This document shows, piece by piece, positions 17,957 through 26,648 of a DNA stretch of 41,302 nt. The translations under genes were made by a program, and so were the position numbers. The DNA is taken from NCBI GenBank assembly GCA_027080725.1, contig JALWRC010000095.1, positions 71,415-112,716 on the forward strand, read 5' to 3'. The stretch is from Saprospiraceae bacterium (GTDB taxonomy: Bacteria; Bacteroidota; Bacteroidia; Chitinophagales; Saprospiraceae). The notes below the pieces were generated by a model. The model saw only the letters and a program-made list of their open reading frames with translations. It made no database searches and was not told where the DNA came from. Numbering within the stretch: the stretch's first letter is position 1; each line of letters opens with the position of its first letter.

Positions 17957-18469
17957 ATGAACGATAGAGATTATATCCAGATCTTAATCACAGGAGGTAC
18001 TTTTGATAAGGAGTATAACTATGTGACAGGCAATTTGTATTTCAAAGATACCCATTTGCCTTCCATGTTGGAAAGGGGGCGCTGTAGTCTTCCGGTGGAT
18101 ATCCGGACATTGATGATGATAGATAGTCTGGATATGACAGATGCCGATCGCGAGATTATCATTCATAATTGTCGGAGGGCCAAGAGTGATAAAATACTAG
18201 TGACGCACGGCACGGATACCATGGTACAAACTGCCAAATGCCTCGCTGATGCCAATATCAAGGATAAGACCATCGTACTAACCGGAGCATTGGTCCCATA
18301 TGCGTTTGGCAATTCGAGTGATGGATTCTTTAATCTTGGCAATGCCCTAGCCTATGTTCAGGCATTGCCTCCGGGTGTTTACGTCGCCATGAATGGAAGA
18401 GCATACAAATGGAACGAGGTCAAAAAGAATAGAAAGACCGGTTATTTCGAATACCATATTAGTGAATAG
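17957..18469 (+). CDS. Half-length asparaginase-domain protein
   Basis: A 170-residue protein matching only the N-terminal domain of L-asparaginases. The catalytic loop is TGGTFDKEY (Thr15 by analogy), and the second catalytic motif THGTDTM supplies Thr86-Asp87. VLTGALVPYAFGNSSDGFFNLGNA corresponds to the conserved region that follows. Ordinary enzymes have about 330 residues, and the C-terminal domain is absent here without any sign of a frameshift, since a stop follows KTGYFEYHISE. Short single-domain members are known in other bacteria, so this is probably a real compact form, perhaps assembling as an oligomer. Substrate is uncertain. No signal peptide is seen. It is convergent with the peptidase gene, 19 bp away. 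Confidence 0.85.
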   Translation: MNDRDYIQILITGGTFDKEYNYVTGNLYFKDTHLPSMLERGRCSLPVDIRTLMMIDSLDMTDADREIIIHNCRRAKSDKILVTHGTDTMVQTAKCLADANIKDKTIVLTGALVPYAFGNSSDGFFNLGNALAYVQALPPGVYVAMNGRAYKWNEVKKNRKTGYFEYHISE

Positions 18470-18488
18470 GGCGTTTCCCGGAAGTTAC

Positions 18489-20126
18489 TCAATGCATACG
18501 CCTCTTACTTCTCATTAAGAGCTGTACGTTTGGATCCAGTACGACCTCTGAAACAGGTGTATCTACTTCAAAATCAAAATCCTTACTTCGCTGCGTCAGG
18601 TTGATGGTAATATGTTTAGCCGGAAGACCCTTCTTATCTTTGAAAACTACCTCGATAGGCAAAATGTATAAAAAATTTGGTTGATTTTGACGAATGGTCA
18701 AATGGACTTTACCGTCCTTCTGACTCCAATCCCATGTGACATCTGGGAGAGCAGAGTAGTGGAGCCACTGGTTAAAGAACCAGTCCAATTTTAAATTTGT
18801 AACGTTTTCTGCAACGGCTTGAAAATCCGTACTATGGGCATTGCCGTATTTATAATCGTGATAATATCGCTCCAGGACTTCCCAAAACTTATCCTTTCCG
18901 ATCATACTTCTGAGCATGTGCAGTACCCACGCTCCTCGTTCGTAGGCGTTGGGGGTGAGGAGCTGGTTATAGTTGGTCACTGTGCTGTCGAGAATAGGTT
19001 TTGTGGTGTGCTCCTGGTAGCGAAGCACTTTTTTGCGTTGTGTGCGTAGGCGTTCTTTTAATTTCTCCCTCCCATATCTGTGTTCCAAATACAAGTCAGT
19101 CAAATAGGTGGCAAACCCTTCGCTGAGCCATATGTCGTACCAGTTGGCTTCCGTCACGGTATTGCCAAACCATTGATGTGCTATTTCATGGGCGATTAAG
19201 GGCTCTTGATTTTTTTTGCCGTTGACGCTAGACTCCGAATAGAAAATGCAGCTGGCATTTTCCATCCCTCCGTACCGCGTTTTGGATTGGACATTGGCGA
19301 GTTTTCGATAGGGGTAGTCCCCTAATTTTTGCTGGTAAAAGGCTAATATTCTCGGAGCGTAAGCATAGTCTTCAAATCCCTTGTCTCGATCCTTGGCGTA
19401 GACCCAGTAACTCACGTCAATGCATCCTACCTGCCCCTTGTGTGACACGGCAAAATCTGCCAGTCCGATGACCATCACCTTGGTCGGGATGGGCATTTTT
19501 TCTTCCCAAACCGTATTAGTCCTATTGCCGGGCAGCCTTGTCATCTCCTCTAACAGCCCGTTGCTGATGACTTGATAATGATTGGGCGCAATCACAGTAA
19601 ACCGGACACTTGCCTTATCTGACGGGTGATCGATACAGGGTATCCAGTGACGCGCCCTGTCCGGCCAATTGTCGGCAAAAATGGTTCGTTCTCCGTATTT
19701 GTTTTTACCGATGATTAAGCCGTCTTGTGGTATGCCTTGGTATGAAATCGTAACCCCTACGGCACGCTTGAGCCCCTCGGGCAACTCAATAACCAACTTT
19801 TGACCTTCCTGACGAAAATCCAATTCGGTTGCCCCCTTACTCAAAGTTACCCGATCTACTTTCATGCCTTTACCGTTTTTGAGCGGCGATTGCAAATCCA
19901 GAGTTAGGGTTTTGGCGGGTTGTTTTAGTTTGAAAAGCAGCCGGGCTTCTCCCTTGATGACGTTGGATGCATCGGTCAATTCGATGCGGTAATCGTAGTG
20001 GATGGCATCCCATTTGTCTAAACGGGGTAGGGATTTTTGTCCTGCCAATTGCCCGTTGAGCAGGAAGAGTACCACGGTGAGTATCCCATAAAAACGGGTT
20101 GACGCTTTAATCTTGATGTATAGCAT
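18489..20126 (-). CDS. M1 family zinc aminopeptidase
   Basis: A gluzincin aminopeptidase of 545 residues. The zinc site is HEIAHQWFGN (His313, His317) with the third ligand Glu336 in WLSEGFATY. The substrate-anchoring exopeptidase motif reads GGMENASC, and a catalytic Tyr is likely in NAYERGAWVLHMLR. An N-terminal hydrophobic segment (FYGILTVVLFLLNGQLAG) acts as signal peptide, so the enzyme is probably periplasmic or outer-membrane associated. The protein ends soon after the thermolysin-like domain plus a short beta domain, without the large C-terminal helical domain of PepN, as in leukotriene-A4-hydrolase-like and other short M1 enzymes. It lies 63 bp downstream of leuS on the same strand. 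Confidence 0.93.
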   Translation of the reverse strand: MLYIKIKASTRFYGILTVVLFLLNGQLAGQKSLPRLDKWDAIHYDYRIELTDASNVIKGEARLLFKLKQPAKTLTLDLQSPLKNGKGMKVDRVTLSKGATELDFRQEGQKLVIELPEGLKRAVGVTISYQGIPQDGLIIGKNKYGERTIFADNWPDRARHWIPCIDHPSDKASVRFTVIAPNHYQVISNGLLEEMTRLPGNRTNTVWEEKMPIPTKVMVIGLADFAVSHKGQVGCIDVSYWVYAKDRDKGFEDYAYAPRILAFYQQKLGDYPYRKLANVQSKTRYGGMENASCIFYSESSVNGKKNQEPLIAHEIAHQWFGNTVTEANWYDIWLSEGFATYLTDLYLEHRYGREKLKERLRTQRKKVLRYQEHTTKPILDSTVTNYNQLLTPNAYERGAWVLHMLRSMIGKDKFWEVLERYYHDYKYGNAHSTDFQAVAENVTNLKLDWFFNQWLHYSALPDVTWDWSQKDGKVHLTIRQNQPNFLYILPIEVVFKDKKGLPAKHITINLTQRSKDFDFEVDTPVSEVVLDPNVQLLMRSKRRMH

Positions 20127-20189
20127 AGTAACGTTTATGTCGTTAAGAGAAAAAGAGCCCGGCCCGATTTATTTTGAGAGGCATGCCGG

Positions 20190-23060
20190 TTATTTTACCA
20201 CAAAATTAATCATTCGCTTTGGGACTACAATGGTTTTTAACACTTGTTTGCCTTCTGTCCAGGTCTTTACGATTTCAAGCTCCTTGGCCAGCTCTGCAAG
20301 GGTGTCTTTGTCTGCATCGACCGGAAATTCGGCCACCCCACGCTTCTTCCCATTGATGCAAATCGGGTATTCGACCGTGCTTTCCACAATGGCAGACGGG
20401 TCAAACTCAGGAAAAGATGCCAAATGGACACTGCCGTCTCCATTGAGTTTTTCGTTCAATTCATCCGCGATGAAAGGGGCAAAGGGTGCCATAAGCCGGT
20501 TTAAAGGCTCCAGGATGGCTCTTTGGTTGGCATGCAATTTGCGCAATTCTCCCACTGCCATCATAAATGCACTGACGGCCGTATTAAAGGAAAAGCGTTC
20601 GATATCCGAAGTGACTTTCTGAATCGTACGATGCAGGACCTTCAGTGCTTCTATCGAAGGCGTATCCTCTGTAACCAACCACTCTCCATCCCGGTTGACA
20701 AAAAGACCCCAATACCGCTTGAGGAATTTATAGACCCCGTCTATACCGTTCATGTCCCATGGCTTCGATTGTTCTACCGGTCCCAAAAACATTTCATACA
20801 TGCGAAAACAATCCGCCCCATACTCCTCTACCACATGGTCGGGATTGATGACGTTATGTTTGGACTTGGACATCTTCCCCACTTCGGAATAAGTGAAAAG
20901 ATGCGCATCTTCGGCCTCTCCCTTCGGAGTGAATATGCCGTTATGGAAAATACCATTAGCACACTCGAAATAAGCGTCTTTATACTCCGGCCTCCAGTCC
21001 AGGAATTGTTTGATGCTCTGCAAATCGAGGTAGGAGTCCTTGGTGCCATACTCCCGCACGATGCTGATATCGACCGTCATTTTTGCTACGTCTTCCTCCG
21101 TAAGTCCTTGCATTTGGGCCAGTTGGGCGCATATAAAATGACGTTTGCCGTCTTTGAGTTCCTTTTTGAGTAATATGTGTTCGATGACTCCTTGAATCAT
21201 GCCCTGGTTAATCAACTTTTTGAATGGCTCTCTTGTCGGGACCTTTCCCAGGTCGTAGAGGAACTTATGCCAAAATCGCGAATACATGAGATGCCCCACG
21301 GCATGTTCGGTTCCCCCGACATACAGATCCACCTCACGCCAATAATTGACCGCCTCTTCCGAAAAGGGGGCTGCTTCATTCCTGGGGTCCATGTATCGCA
21401 AGAAGTACCACGAAGAACCCGCAAATCCGGGCATCGTATCGGTCTCTCTACGCCTTCCATCCGGCAAGTTTACCCATTCGTTCAGTCGTGCCAATGGCGC
21501 ACGGCCATCTTTTGTCGGCTTGAAATCGTTGAGTGGGGGGAGCTCTAATGGCAATTCATCCAAGCTTAAAGCCTCCGGTATATCCTCTTTGTCATAGACG
21601 ATAGGGAAGGGTTCTCCCCAATATCTTTGGCGACTAAAATTGGCATCCCGGAGTTTGTAGCTCACTTTGCGCTTGCCGATGCCTCGTTTCTCCAGGTCCC
21701 GGATGATAAACTCGATCGCATCTTTGACTTCCATGCCCTCGATAATACCGGAATGAATCATCTTGCCGACTTTGTCCTCTCGCTGGGCGTTGGGGTATTC
21801 GGATTGGTCAATTACCTCGATGATGGGGATGTCAAATTTGCTTGCGAAAGCAAAATCCCGGTCATCCCTGCTGGGGACGGCCATTATCGCCCCCGTACCA
21901 TAGTCCTTTAGCACGTACTCTGCAGTCCAAATCGGTATGCGCTCACCGCTAAAAGGATGCAGGGCGTAAGAGCCGGTAAAAACACCGGTGACCCGCTTGG
22001 TGTCTGCACTTCTCTCCCGCTCCGAACGGGATTGTACGTATTGCAAATAAGCCTCCACCGCTTCTTTTTGTTGGGGTGTTATGAGCCCGGGAATCAACTC
22101 GTGTTCCGGTGCGAGTACCAAAAAAGTAGCGCCGTAAATGGTATCCGGACGGGTCGTAAAAACCTCTATGTGCTCGGGCCGATTCTCGATTTTGAAGTGA
22201 ATCTCAGCTCCTTCGGAGCGCCCAATCCAGTTGCGCTGTATGGTTTTCAAACTGTCGCTCCAATCCACTTCATTCAAGCCTTGCAAGAGCCTTTCGGCAT
22301 AGGCCGTGATGCGTAAGAACCATTGGGTCATTTCCTTCTTGACGACCGGATGTCCGCCTCTTTCGGAGAGCCCATCCTTGATCTCATCATTGGCGAGTAC
22401 TGTGCCCATTGCTTCACACCAGTTTACGTAACTCTTCCTCCGGTATGCCAGTCTGAAAGACATGAGTATCTCGCTTTTTTCCCGCTTTGAGAACTGTGCC
22501 CATTCTTCTTTTGTAAAAGCAATCTTGTCGGTGTGGAAAGCATGGGCTGCTGCGCTTCCTCCTCTTTCGAATGTAGCAATGAGTTCAGATATGGGGCGCG
22601 CTTGGTCCTTATCCAAATCGTAGTAATTCTCAAACAGCTGTGTAAATATCCACTGTGTCCATTTGTAGTATTCCGGGTCGGAAGTCCTGAATTCCCGTCT
22701 CCAATCAAAGGAAAACCCGATATTGTCCAATTGCTCTTTGTACCGCCGGATGTTGGTGTCTGTAGAGTCCGCCGGATGGATGCCGGTCTCGATGGCATAT
22801 TGCTCCGCAGGCAAACCGAATGCATCAAAACCCATCGGATGCAGGACGTTGAAGCCCTTCATGCGCTTGTATCGCGAAAAGATATCCGATGCGATGTATC
22901 CTAAAGGGTGCCCGACGTGCAGGCCGGAGCCTGAAGGGTAGGGGAACATGTCCAGGACATAATACTTCGGTTTATCCGAATCATTGGAGACCTGATAAAT
23001 ACCTTCTTCCTTCCAGCACTTACGCCATTTCTTTTCTATGCTATTGCTGTCAAATGTCAT
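20190..23060 (-). CDS. leuS: Leucyl-tRNA synthetase
   Basis: Class I aminoacyl-tRNA synthetase of 956 residues that charges tRNA-Leu. The HIGH-type motif is HVGH at residues 48-51, and KMSKS is at 729-733. The editing domain is recognisable by EVFTTRPDTIYGATFLVLAPEH and AIMAVPSRDDRDFAFA. The catalytic-domain block AGSSWYFLRYMDPRN and GGTEHAVGHLMYSRFWHKFL is intact. Before KMSKS there is an inserted region (about HILLKKELKDGKRHF to YFECANGIFHNG) longer than in E. coli, as I recall for Bacteroidota LeuS. It starts at an ATG with a 90-nt leader that contains two hairpins. Confidence 0.97.
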   Translation of the reverse strand: MTFDSNSIEKKWRKCWKEEGIYQVSNDSDKPKYYVLDMFPYPSGSGLHVGHPLGYIASDIFSRYKRMKGFNVLHPMGFDAFGLPAEQYAIETGIHPADSTDTNIRRYKEQLDNIGFSFDWRREFRTSDPEYYKWTQWIFTQLFENYYDLDKDQARPISELIATFERGGSAAAHAFHTDKIAFTKEEWAQFSKREKSEILMSFRLAYRRKSYVNWCEAMGTVLANDEIKDGLSERGGHPVVKKEMTQWFLRITAYAERLLQGLNEVDWSDSLKTIQRNWIGRSEGAEIHFKIENRPEHIEVFTTRPDTIYGATFLVLAPEHELIPGLITPQQKEAVEAYLQYVQSRSERERSADTKRVTGVFTGSYALHPFSGERIPIWTAEYVLKDYGTGAIMAVPSRDDRDFAFASKFDIPIIEVIDQSEYPNAQREDKVGKMIHSGIIEGMEVKDAIEFIIRDLEKRGIGKRKVSYKLRDANFSRQRYWGEPFPIVYDKEDIPEALSLDELPLELPPLNDFKPTKDGRAPLARLNEWVNLPDGRRRETDTMPGFAGSSWYFLRYMDPRNEAAPFSEEAVNYWREVDLYVGGTEHAVGHLMYSRFWHKFLYDLGKVPTREPFKKLINQGMIQGVIEHILLKKELKDGKRHFICAQLAQMQGLTEEDVAKMTVDISIVREYGTKDSYLDLQSIKQFLDWRPEYKDAYFECANGIFHNGIFTPKGEAEDAHLFTYSEVGKMSKSKHNVINPDHVVEEYGADCFRMYEMFLGPVEQSKPWDMNGIDGVYKFLKRYWGLFVNRDGEWLVTEDTPSIEALKVLHRTIQKVTSDIERFSFNTAVSAFMMAVGELRKLHANQRAILEPLNRLMAPFAPFIADELNEKLNGDGSVHLASFPEFDPSAIVESTVEYPICINGKKRGVAEFPVDADKDTLAELAKELEIVKTWTEGKQVLKTIVVPKRMINFVVK

Positions 23061-23078
23061 AAATTAATCCTTTGGTTA

Positions 23079-23130
23079 AACGCTCTAGCGTTATGATTGT
23101 CATATCTGCCGGGTGCCGGCTCTTGCCGGC
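23079..23130 (-). promoter_or_regulatory. Two hairpins in the leuS leader
   Basis: On the minus strand, GCCGGC-AAGA-GCCGGC (23115-23130) is followed by the palindrome AACGCTAGAGCGTT (23079-23092), which ends 18 nt before the leuS ATG. Both lie in the predicted 5' untranslated region. A regulatory role is inferred only. Confidence 0.45.
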
Positions 23131-23148
23131 CCATCACTTGACGAGTCA

Positions 23149-23156
23149 CAAAGGTA
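23149..23156 (-). promoter_or_regulatory. Bacteroidota -7 promoter element for leuS
   Basis: TACCTTTG on the minus strand matches TAnnTTTG and implies a leader of roughly 80 nt for leuS. Confidence 0.45.
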
Positions 23157-23226
23157 ATTCGTTTTCAATTATCGGAGGCTGCTTACTAAGGATAAGTGTG
23201 TGTACTATACTGCACTTTTATTTACC

Positions 23227-23234
23227 TACCTTTG
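23227..23234 (+). promoter_or_regulatory. Bacteroidota -7 promoter element for hemW
   Basis: TACCTTTG matches TAnnTTTG about 78 nt upstream of the hemW ATG. It is divergent from the leuS element, 70 nt away. Confidence 0.45.
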
Positions 23235-23311
23235 CTCCTCTGTCGCATGTTTTCGGGCTTGAGGTGCCAGAAGCATAATGCCGGGAGAAATCAAATATCA
23301 TATTATCATTC

Positions 23312-24439
23312 ATGTCGGGCATTTATATTCATATTCCATTTTGCAAGAGAAAGTGTCACTACTGCAACTTTCATCTTTCCGCCTCGATGAAGTATAAGGA
23401 CGATGTCGTGGCCGCTATCCTAAAAGAGATCTCCCTGACCCCGGATTTTTTGAAGGGAAAGCAGTTATCCACCATCTATTTTGGAGGAGGTACGCCTTCC
23501 ATTTTGTCCTCAGAAGATTTTGCGCTTATTTTTAATCAGCTCGAGGCGCACTATTCATTGGATTGCCTCAAAGAGGTGACCGTCGAATGCAATCCGGATG
23601 ACGTAACCCCTGATTTTATTCGAGGATTGGAGGGAACACCGGTCAATCGCTATAGCCTGGGAGTACAGTCTTTTTATGACGGCGACCTTCGGGCACTCAA
23701 CCGTACACACACGAAAAAGCAGGTTTTTCAAGCGATAGAATTGATAAGGCACTCCAATGCGAAAAGTTGGACTTTGGACCTGATTTATGGCTTGCCGGAG
23801 ATGACCATGGAGCGTTGGATGTCCAACCTGCAAATGACCCATGCAGTGGATGCCCCGCATATCAGCGCATATGCACTGACAGTGGAGCCCCGCACGGCAC
23901 TTTACCATTTCATACAAAAAAGGCAACTACGTCTGCCGGATGATGGTCAAGTCACTGCGCACTTTGATGCCCTTATGAGATGGGCCGGGGAGCGAGGGTA
24001 TGAGCATTACGAAATCTCTAATTATGCGCTTCGCGGTCATCGTGCGGTGCACAATTCTTCATATTGGGAGGGGCAAGCCTATCTCGGCTTGGGTCCCGGT
24101 GCGCACTCTTTTGACGGAGCCTTTATCCGAAGGTGGAATGTGCGCAACAATCCGATCTATGTGCGTAAAATCGCACGGGGGGAGGTGCCCTATACTTCGG
24201 AGATGCTCACTCCGGATGATCTGTACAATGAGTATGTGATGACGCGTTTGCGGCTTTCTTCCGGAGTGTCCCGGATGGATTTGTCCGGCATGGGAGAGCG
24301 CTACTTGCATCGATTTGAAGAAGCCATTTCCCCCCATGTCGAATCGACACTCATACAACTATCTGAAGGACATTGGCGATTGACCGATGCGGGAAAACAC
24401 TTTGCCGATCGCATCGCTTCGGATGCCTTTATAATATGA
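23312..24439 (+). CDS. hemW: HemW-type radical SAM protein (coproporphyrinogen III oxidase-like)
   Basis: A radical SAM protein of 375 residues. The [4Fe-4S] motif CKRKCHYC (Cys11, Cys15, Cys18) follows IYIHIPF. TIYFGGGTPSIL, VTVECNPDDVT, NRYSLGVQSFYDGDLRALNR and WTLDLIYGLPEMT are family blocks. HemW proteins bind heme and act in heme delivery, and they lack the extra N-terminal cysteine region of true HemN. The first motif starting at residue 11 fits HemW rather than HemN. The protein is cytoplasmic. Its last 11 nt overlap the end of the convergent feoB gene, which leaves no room for a separate terminator. Confidence 0.93.
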   Translation: MSGIYIHIPFCKRKCHYCNFHLSASMKYKDDVVAAILKEISLTPDFLKGKQLSTIYFGGGTPSILSSEDFALIFNQLEAHYSLDCLKEVTVECNPDDVTPDFIRGLEGTPVNRYSLGVQSFYDGDLRALNRTHTKKQVFQAIELIRHSNAKSWTLDLIYGLPEMTMERWMSNLQMTHAVDAPHISAYALTVEPRTALYHFIQKRQLRLPDDGQVTAHFDALMRWAGERGYEHYEISNYALRGHRAVHNSSYWEGQAYLGLGPGAHSFDGAFIRRWNVRNNPIYVRKIARGEVPYTSEMLTPDDLYNEYVMTRLRLSSGVSRMDLSGMGERYLHRFEEAISPHVESTLIQLSEGHWRLTDAGKHFADRIASDAFII

Positions 24440-26648
24440 AATGATACCAAAGCACCGTCACCAGGAAGGTGACGATGAGTCCCAGTAATATGGGGAGAAA
24501 GGTCGATATAGTGGTCCATTTGAAGCTGTTGGTCTCTTTGTAAATCGTATAGATCGTTGTCGAACACGGATTGTGCAGAAGGCTCAATAGCATTAGATTA
24601 ATAGCGGTGAGCAGGGTCCATCCGCCGGCTTCGAGAATGGAGCCGATATGTTGTGCGGAGTCGGGCTCGAATAGTACTCCTCGCTCTCCTCCGGATGGTA
24701 TCCCGGTAATCAACGTAGTGAGCATAAGGATGACAGGAAGGACGAGCTCGTTGGCCGGAATCGCGATGATGTAGGCGAGAAAAATGACTCCATTGAGTCC
24801 GAAAATGAGAGCGTAGGGGTCGAGGTGTTGGATGATGGAGGTGGCCAAGGGAGCATCTCCCCATTGGATATTGCTCACTCCCCATATGACCAGTCCCGCC
24901 GGCACGGCAAATACGACAGCGCGCCAAAGTACGATGAGTGTCCGGTCTATCAGGGAGGTGTACAGGGTCTGCAGTATCTTAGGAGGGCGATACGGGGGGA
25001 GTTCGAGTGCATAAGTAGAGACCTCCCCTTTGAGTACGGTCTTGCTCAAAACCCATGAAATCGCCAAACTGAAAAATATACCGAGTACAGCCACTGACAC
25101 CACAGCAAGGGCGGTGGCTACACCGGACCATTCTTTGGGGACTAAGGCGCCGATGAAGATGGAGGCGATTAAGATTTGGGTCGGCCAACGACCGTTGCAC
25201 AAGGAGAAATTGTTGGTGATGATGGCAATCAATCGCTCCCTGGGGCTGTCAATGATACGAGTGGCCACGACTCCGGCGGCATTGCATCCGAAGCCCATCG
25301 CCATCGTCAAGGCCTGCTTTCCGTGTGCACCCACTTTTCTAAAGACATTGTCCATATTGAAGGATACCCTGGGCAAGTAGCCGAAATCCTCCAATAAAGT
25401 AAACAGGGGGAAGAATATCGCCATGGGGGGGAGCATGACGCTGACGACCCATGCTCCGGCCAGCCATGCACCATCGACCAAAGCTCCTGTAAGCCACCAG
25501 GGTGCATGTAGAGAAATAAAGAGGTGCTTTAACCATGGATGCAGGGTGCCGATAAGCAGTCCGGACAACCATTCGGAAGGGTAGTTGGCCCCTATGATGG
25601 TGAGCCAAAAGACGAAGGCCAAAAGCCCAACCATAATGACGGAGCCCCAAAAAGGATGGGTCACGATTCTGTCGATTTTCTGATCCCAATGATAGACGTG
25701 ATTCCTTTGGTCCGTGATTACAACATCCGTGGCTACTTTTTTGGCTTTTTTATAAATAGCCTCCAGGATTTTGTCATGGGTAAACATCCCGATATCCCAG
25801 CGCAATCGTCTGGACAAAGCAATAATATCCTCGTTAGACTTAGCTGGAGCGGAATTCGAGTCCCCCTCTGCTACTATGCTGTTGTCAAGAATGGCTTGAG
25901 TGATGCTGGGGTCTCCCTCCAACAATCTCAATGCCACCCACCGGGTGTTAGTCAAGGAGGGGAAGCGTTTCTGTAACACACTCTGTAGTTCATCCAATGG
26001 TTGTCGCAAAGTGGCGGGTAAGCGCCAACGCACTTTGGGTCGTGCTTTTATAGTGTTGTTGGCTACATTGTGGATGGCCTCTAAGAGTTGGGGGATGCCC
26101 TCACCGGAACGTGCGGAACATGGCACAACGGGGATCTTTAACCGGCGGGATAAAGCGCGGATATCCAATTCTATCCCTTGACGCTTGGCTTCATCCATCA
26201 AGTTGACGCATAGTACTACGTTATTGGTGATTTCGAGGATTTGGAGGGTCAGATTCAGATTGCGCTCCAACCGTGTAGCATCGACCACGATGACAGTCAC
26301 ATCCGGCTTGCCAAATAAAATGAAATCACGGGCTATTTTTTCATCCTCACTGGTAGATAAGAGGGAATAGGTGCCGGGAAGGTCTACGATTTTATACTTT
26401 TTAGAACGATATACGAAGCCCCCTTCAGCCCTCCCAACGGTTTTGCCGGGCCAATTTCCCGTGTGTTGGTTGAGTCCGGTCAGTTGGTTGAATACTGTAC
26501 TTTTACCGGTATTGGGGTTTCCAGCGAGGGCGATGACTCGATCAAAATCCCCCATCTTGATGCCTAGCTGGATTAGATGTCCGGAATGATGCACCGGACA
26601 AGTCTCACAGGTATTTTTAGCCACTGTACTTTTTTTGAATCCCATCAT
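24429..26648 (-). CDS. feoB: Ferrous iron transporter FeoB
   Basis: The GTPase-coupled Fe2+ importer of the inner membrane, 739 residues. The N-terminal G domain shows G1 GNPNTGKS, G3 DLPGTYSL and the G4-like NLMDEAKR. Gate-type membrane regions follow, including LPPMAIFFPLFTLLEDFGYL and MGFGCNAAGVVATRIIDSPR, which are canonical FeoB cores. Before the G domain is a short Cys/His cluster (Cys14, Cys17, His20, His21, His24) of the form CxxCxxHHxxH that could bind metal. The start codon overlaps the stop of the upstream DtxR-FeoA gene by 4 nt, so translation is coupled. Regulation is probably through the palindrome upstream of dtxR. Confidence 0.96.
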   Translation of the reverse strand: MMGFKKSTVAKNTCETCPVHHSGHLIQLGIKMGDFDRVIALAGNPNTGKSTVFNQLTGLNQHTGNWPGKTVGRAEGGFVYRSKKYKIVDLPGTYSLLSTSEDEKIARDFILFGKPDVTVIVVDATRLERNLNLTLQILEITNNVVLCVNLMDEAKRQGIELDIRALSRRLKIPVVPCSARSGEGIPQLLEAIHNVANNTIKARPKVRWRLPATLRQPLDELQSVLQKRFPSLTNTRWVALRLLEGDPSITQAILDNSIVAEGDSNSAPAKSNEDIIALSRRLRWDIGMFTHDKILEAIYKKAKKVATDVVITDQRNHVYHWDQKIDRIVTHPFWGSVIMVGLLAFVFWLTIIGANYPSEWLSGLLIGTLHPWLKHLFISLHAPWWLTGALVDGAWLAGAWVVSVMLPPMAIFFPLFTLLEDFGYLPRVSFNMDNVFRKVGAHGKQALTMAMGFGCNAAGVVATRIIDSPRERLIAIITNNFSLCNGRWPTQILIASIFIGALVPKEWSGVATALAVVSVAVLGIFFSLAISWVLSKTVLKGEVSTYALELPPYRPPKILQTLYTSLIDRTLIVLWRAVVFAVPAGLVIWGVSNIQWGDAPLATSIIQHLDPYALIFGLNGVIFLAYIIAIPANELVLPVILMLTTLITGIPSGGERGVLFEPDSAQHIGSILEAGGWTLLTAINLMLLSLLHNPCSTTIYTIYKETNSFKWTTISTFLPILLGLIVTFLVTVLWYHFIL

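Noticed and set aside
20113-22941. Several frames of 70-216 codons opposite leuS
   Set aside because: They are antisense shadows of a strongly conserved synthetase gene, and none has coding features of its own.
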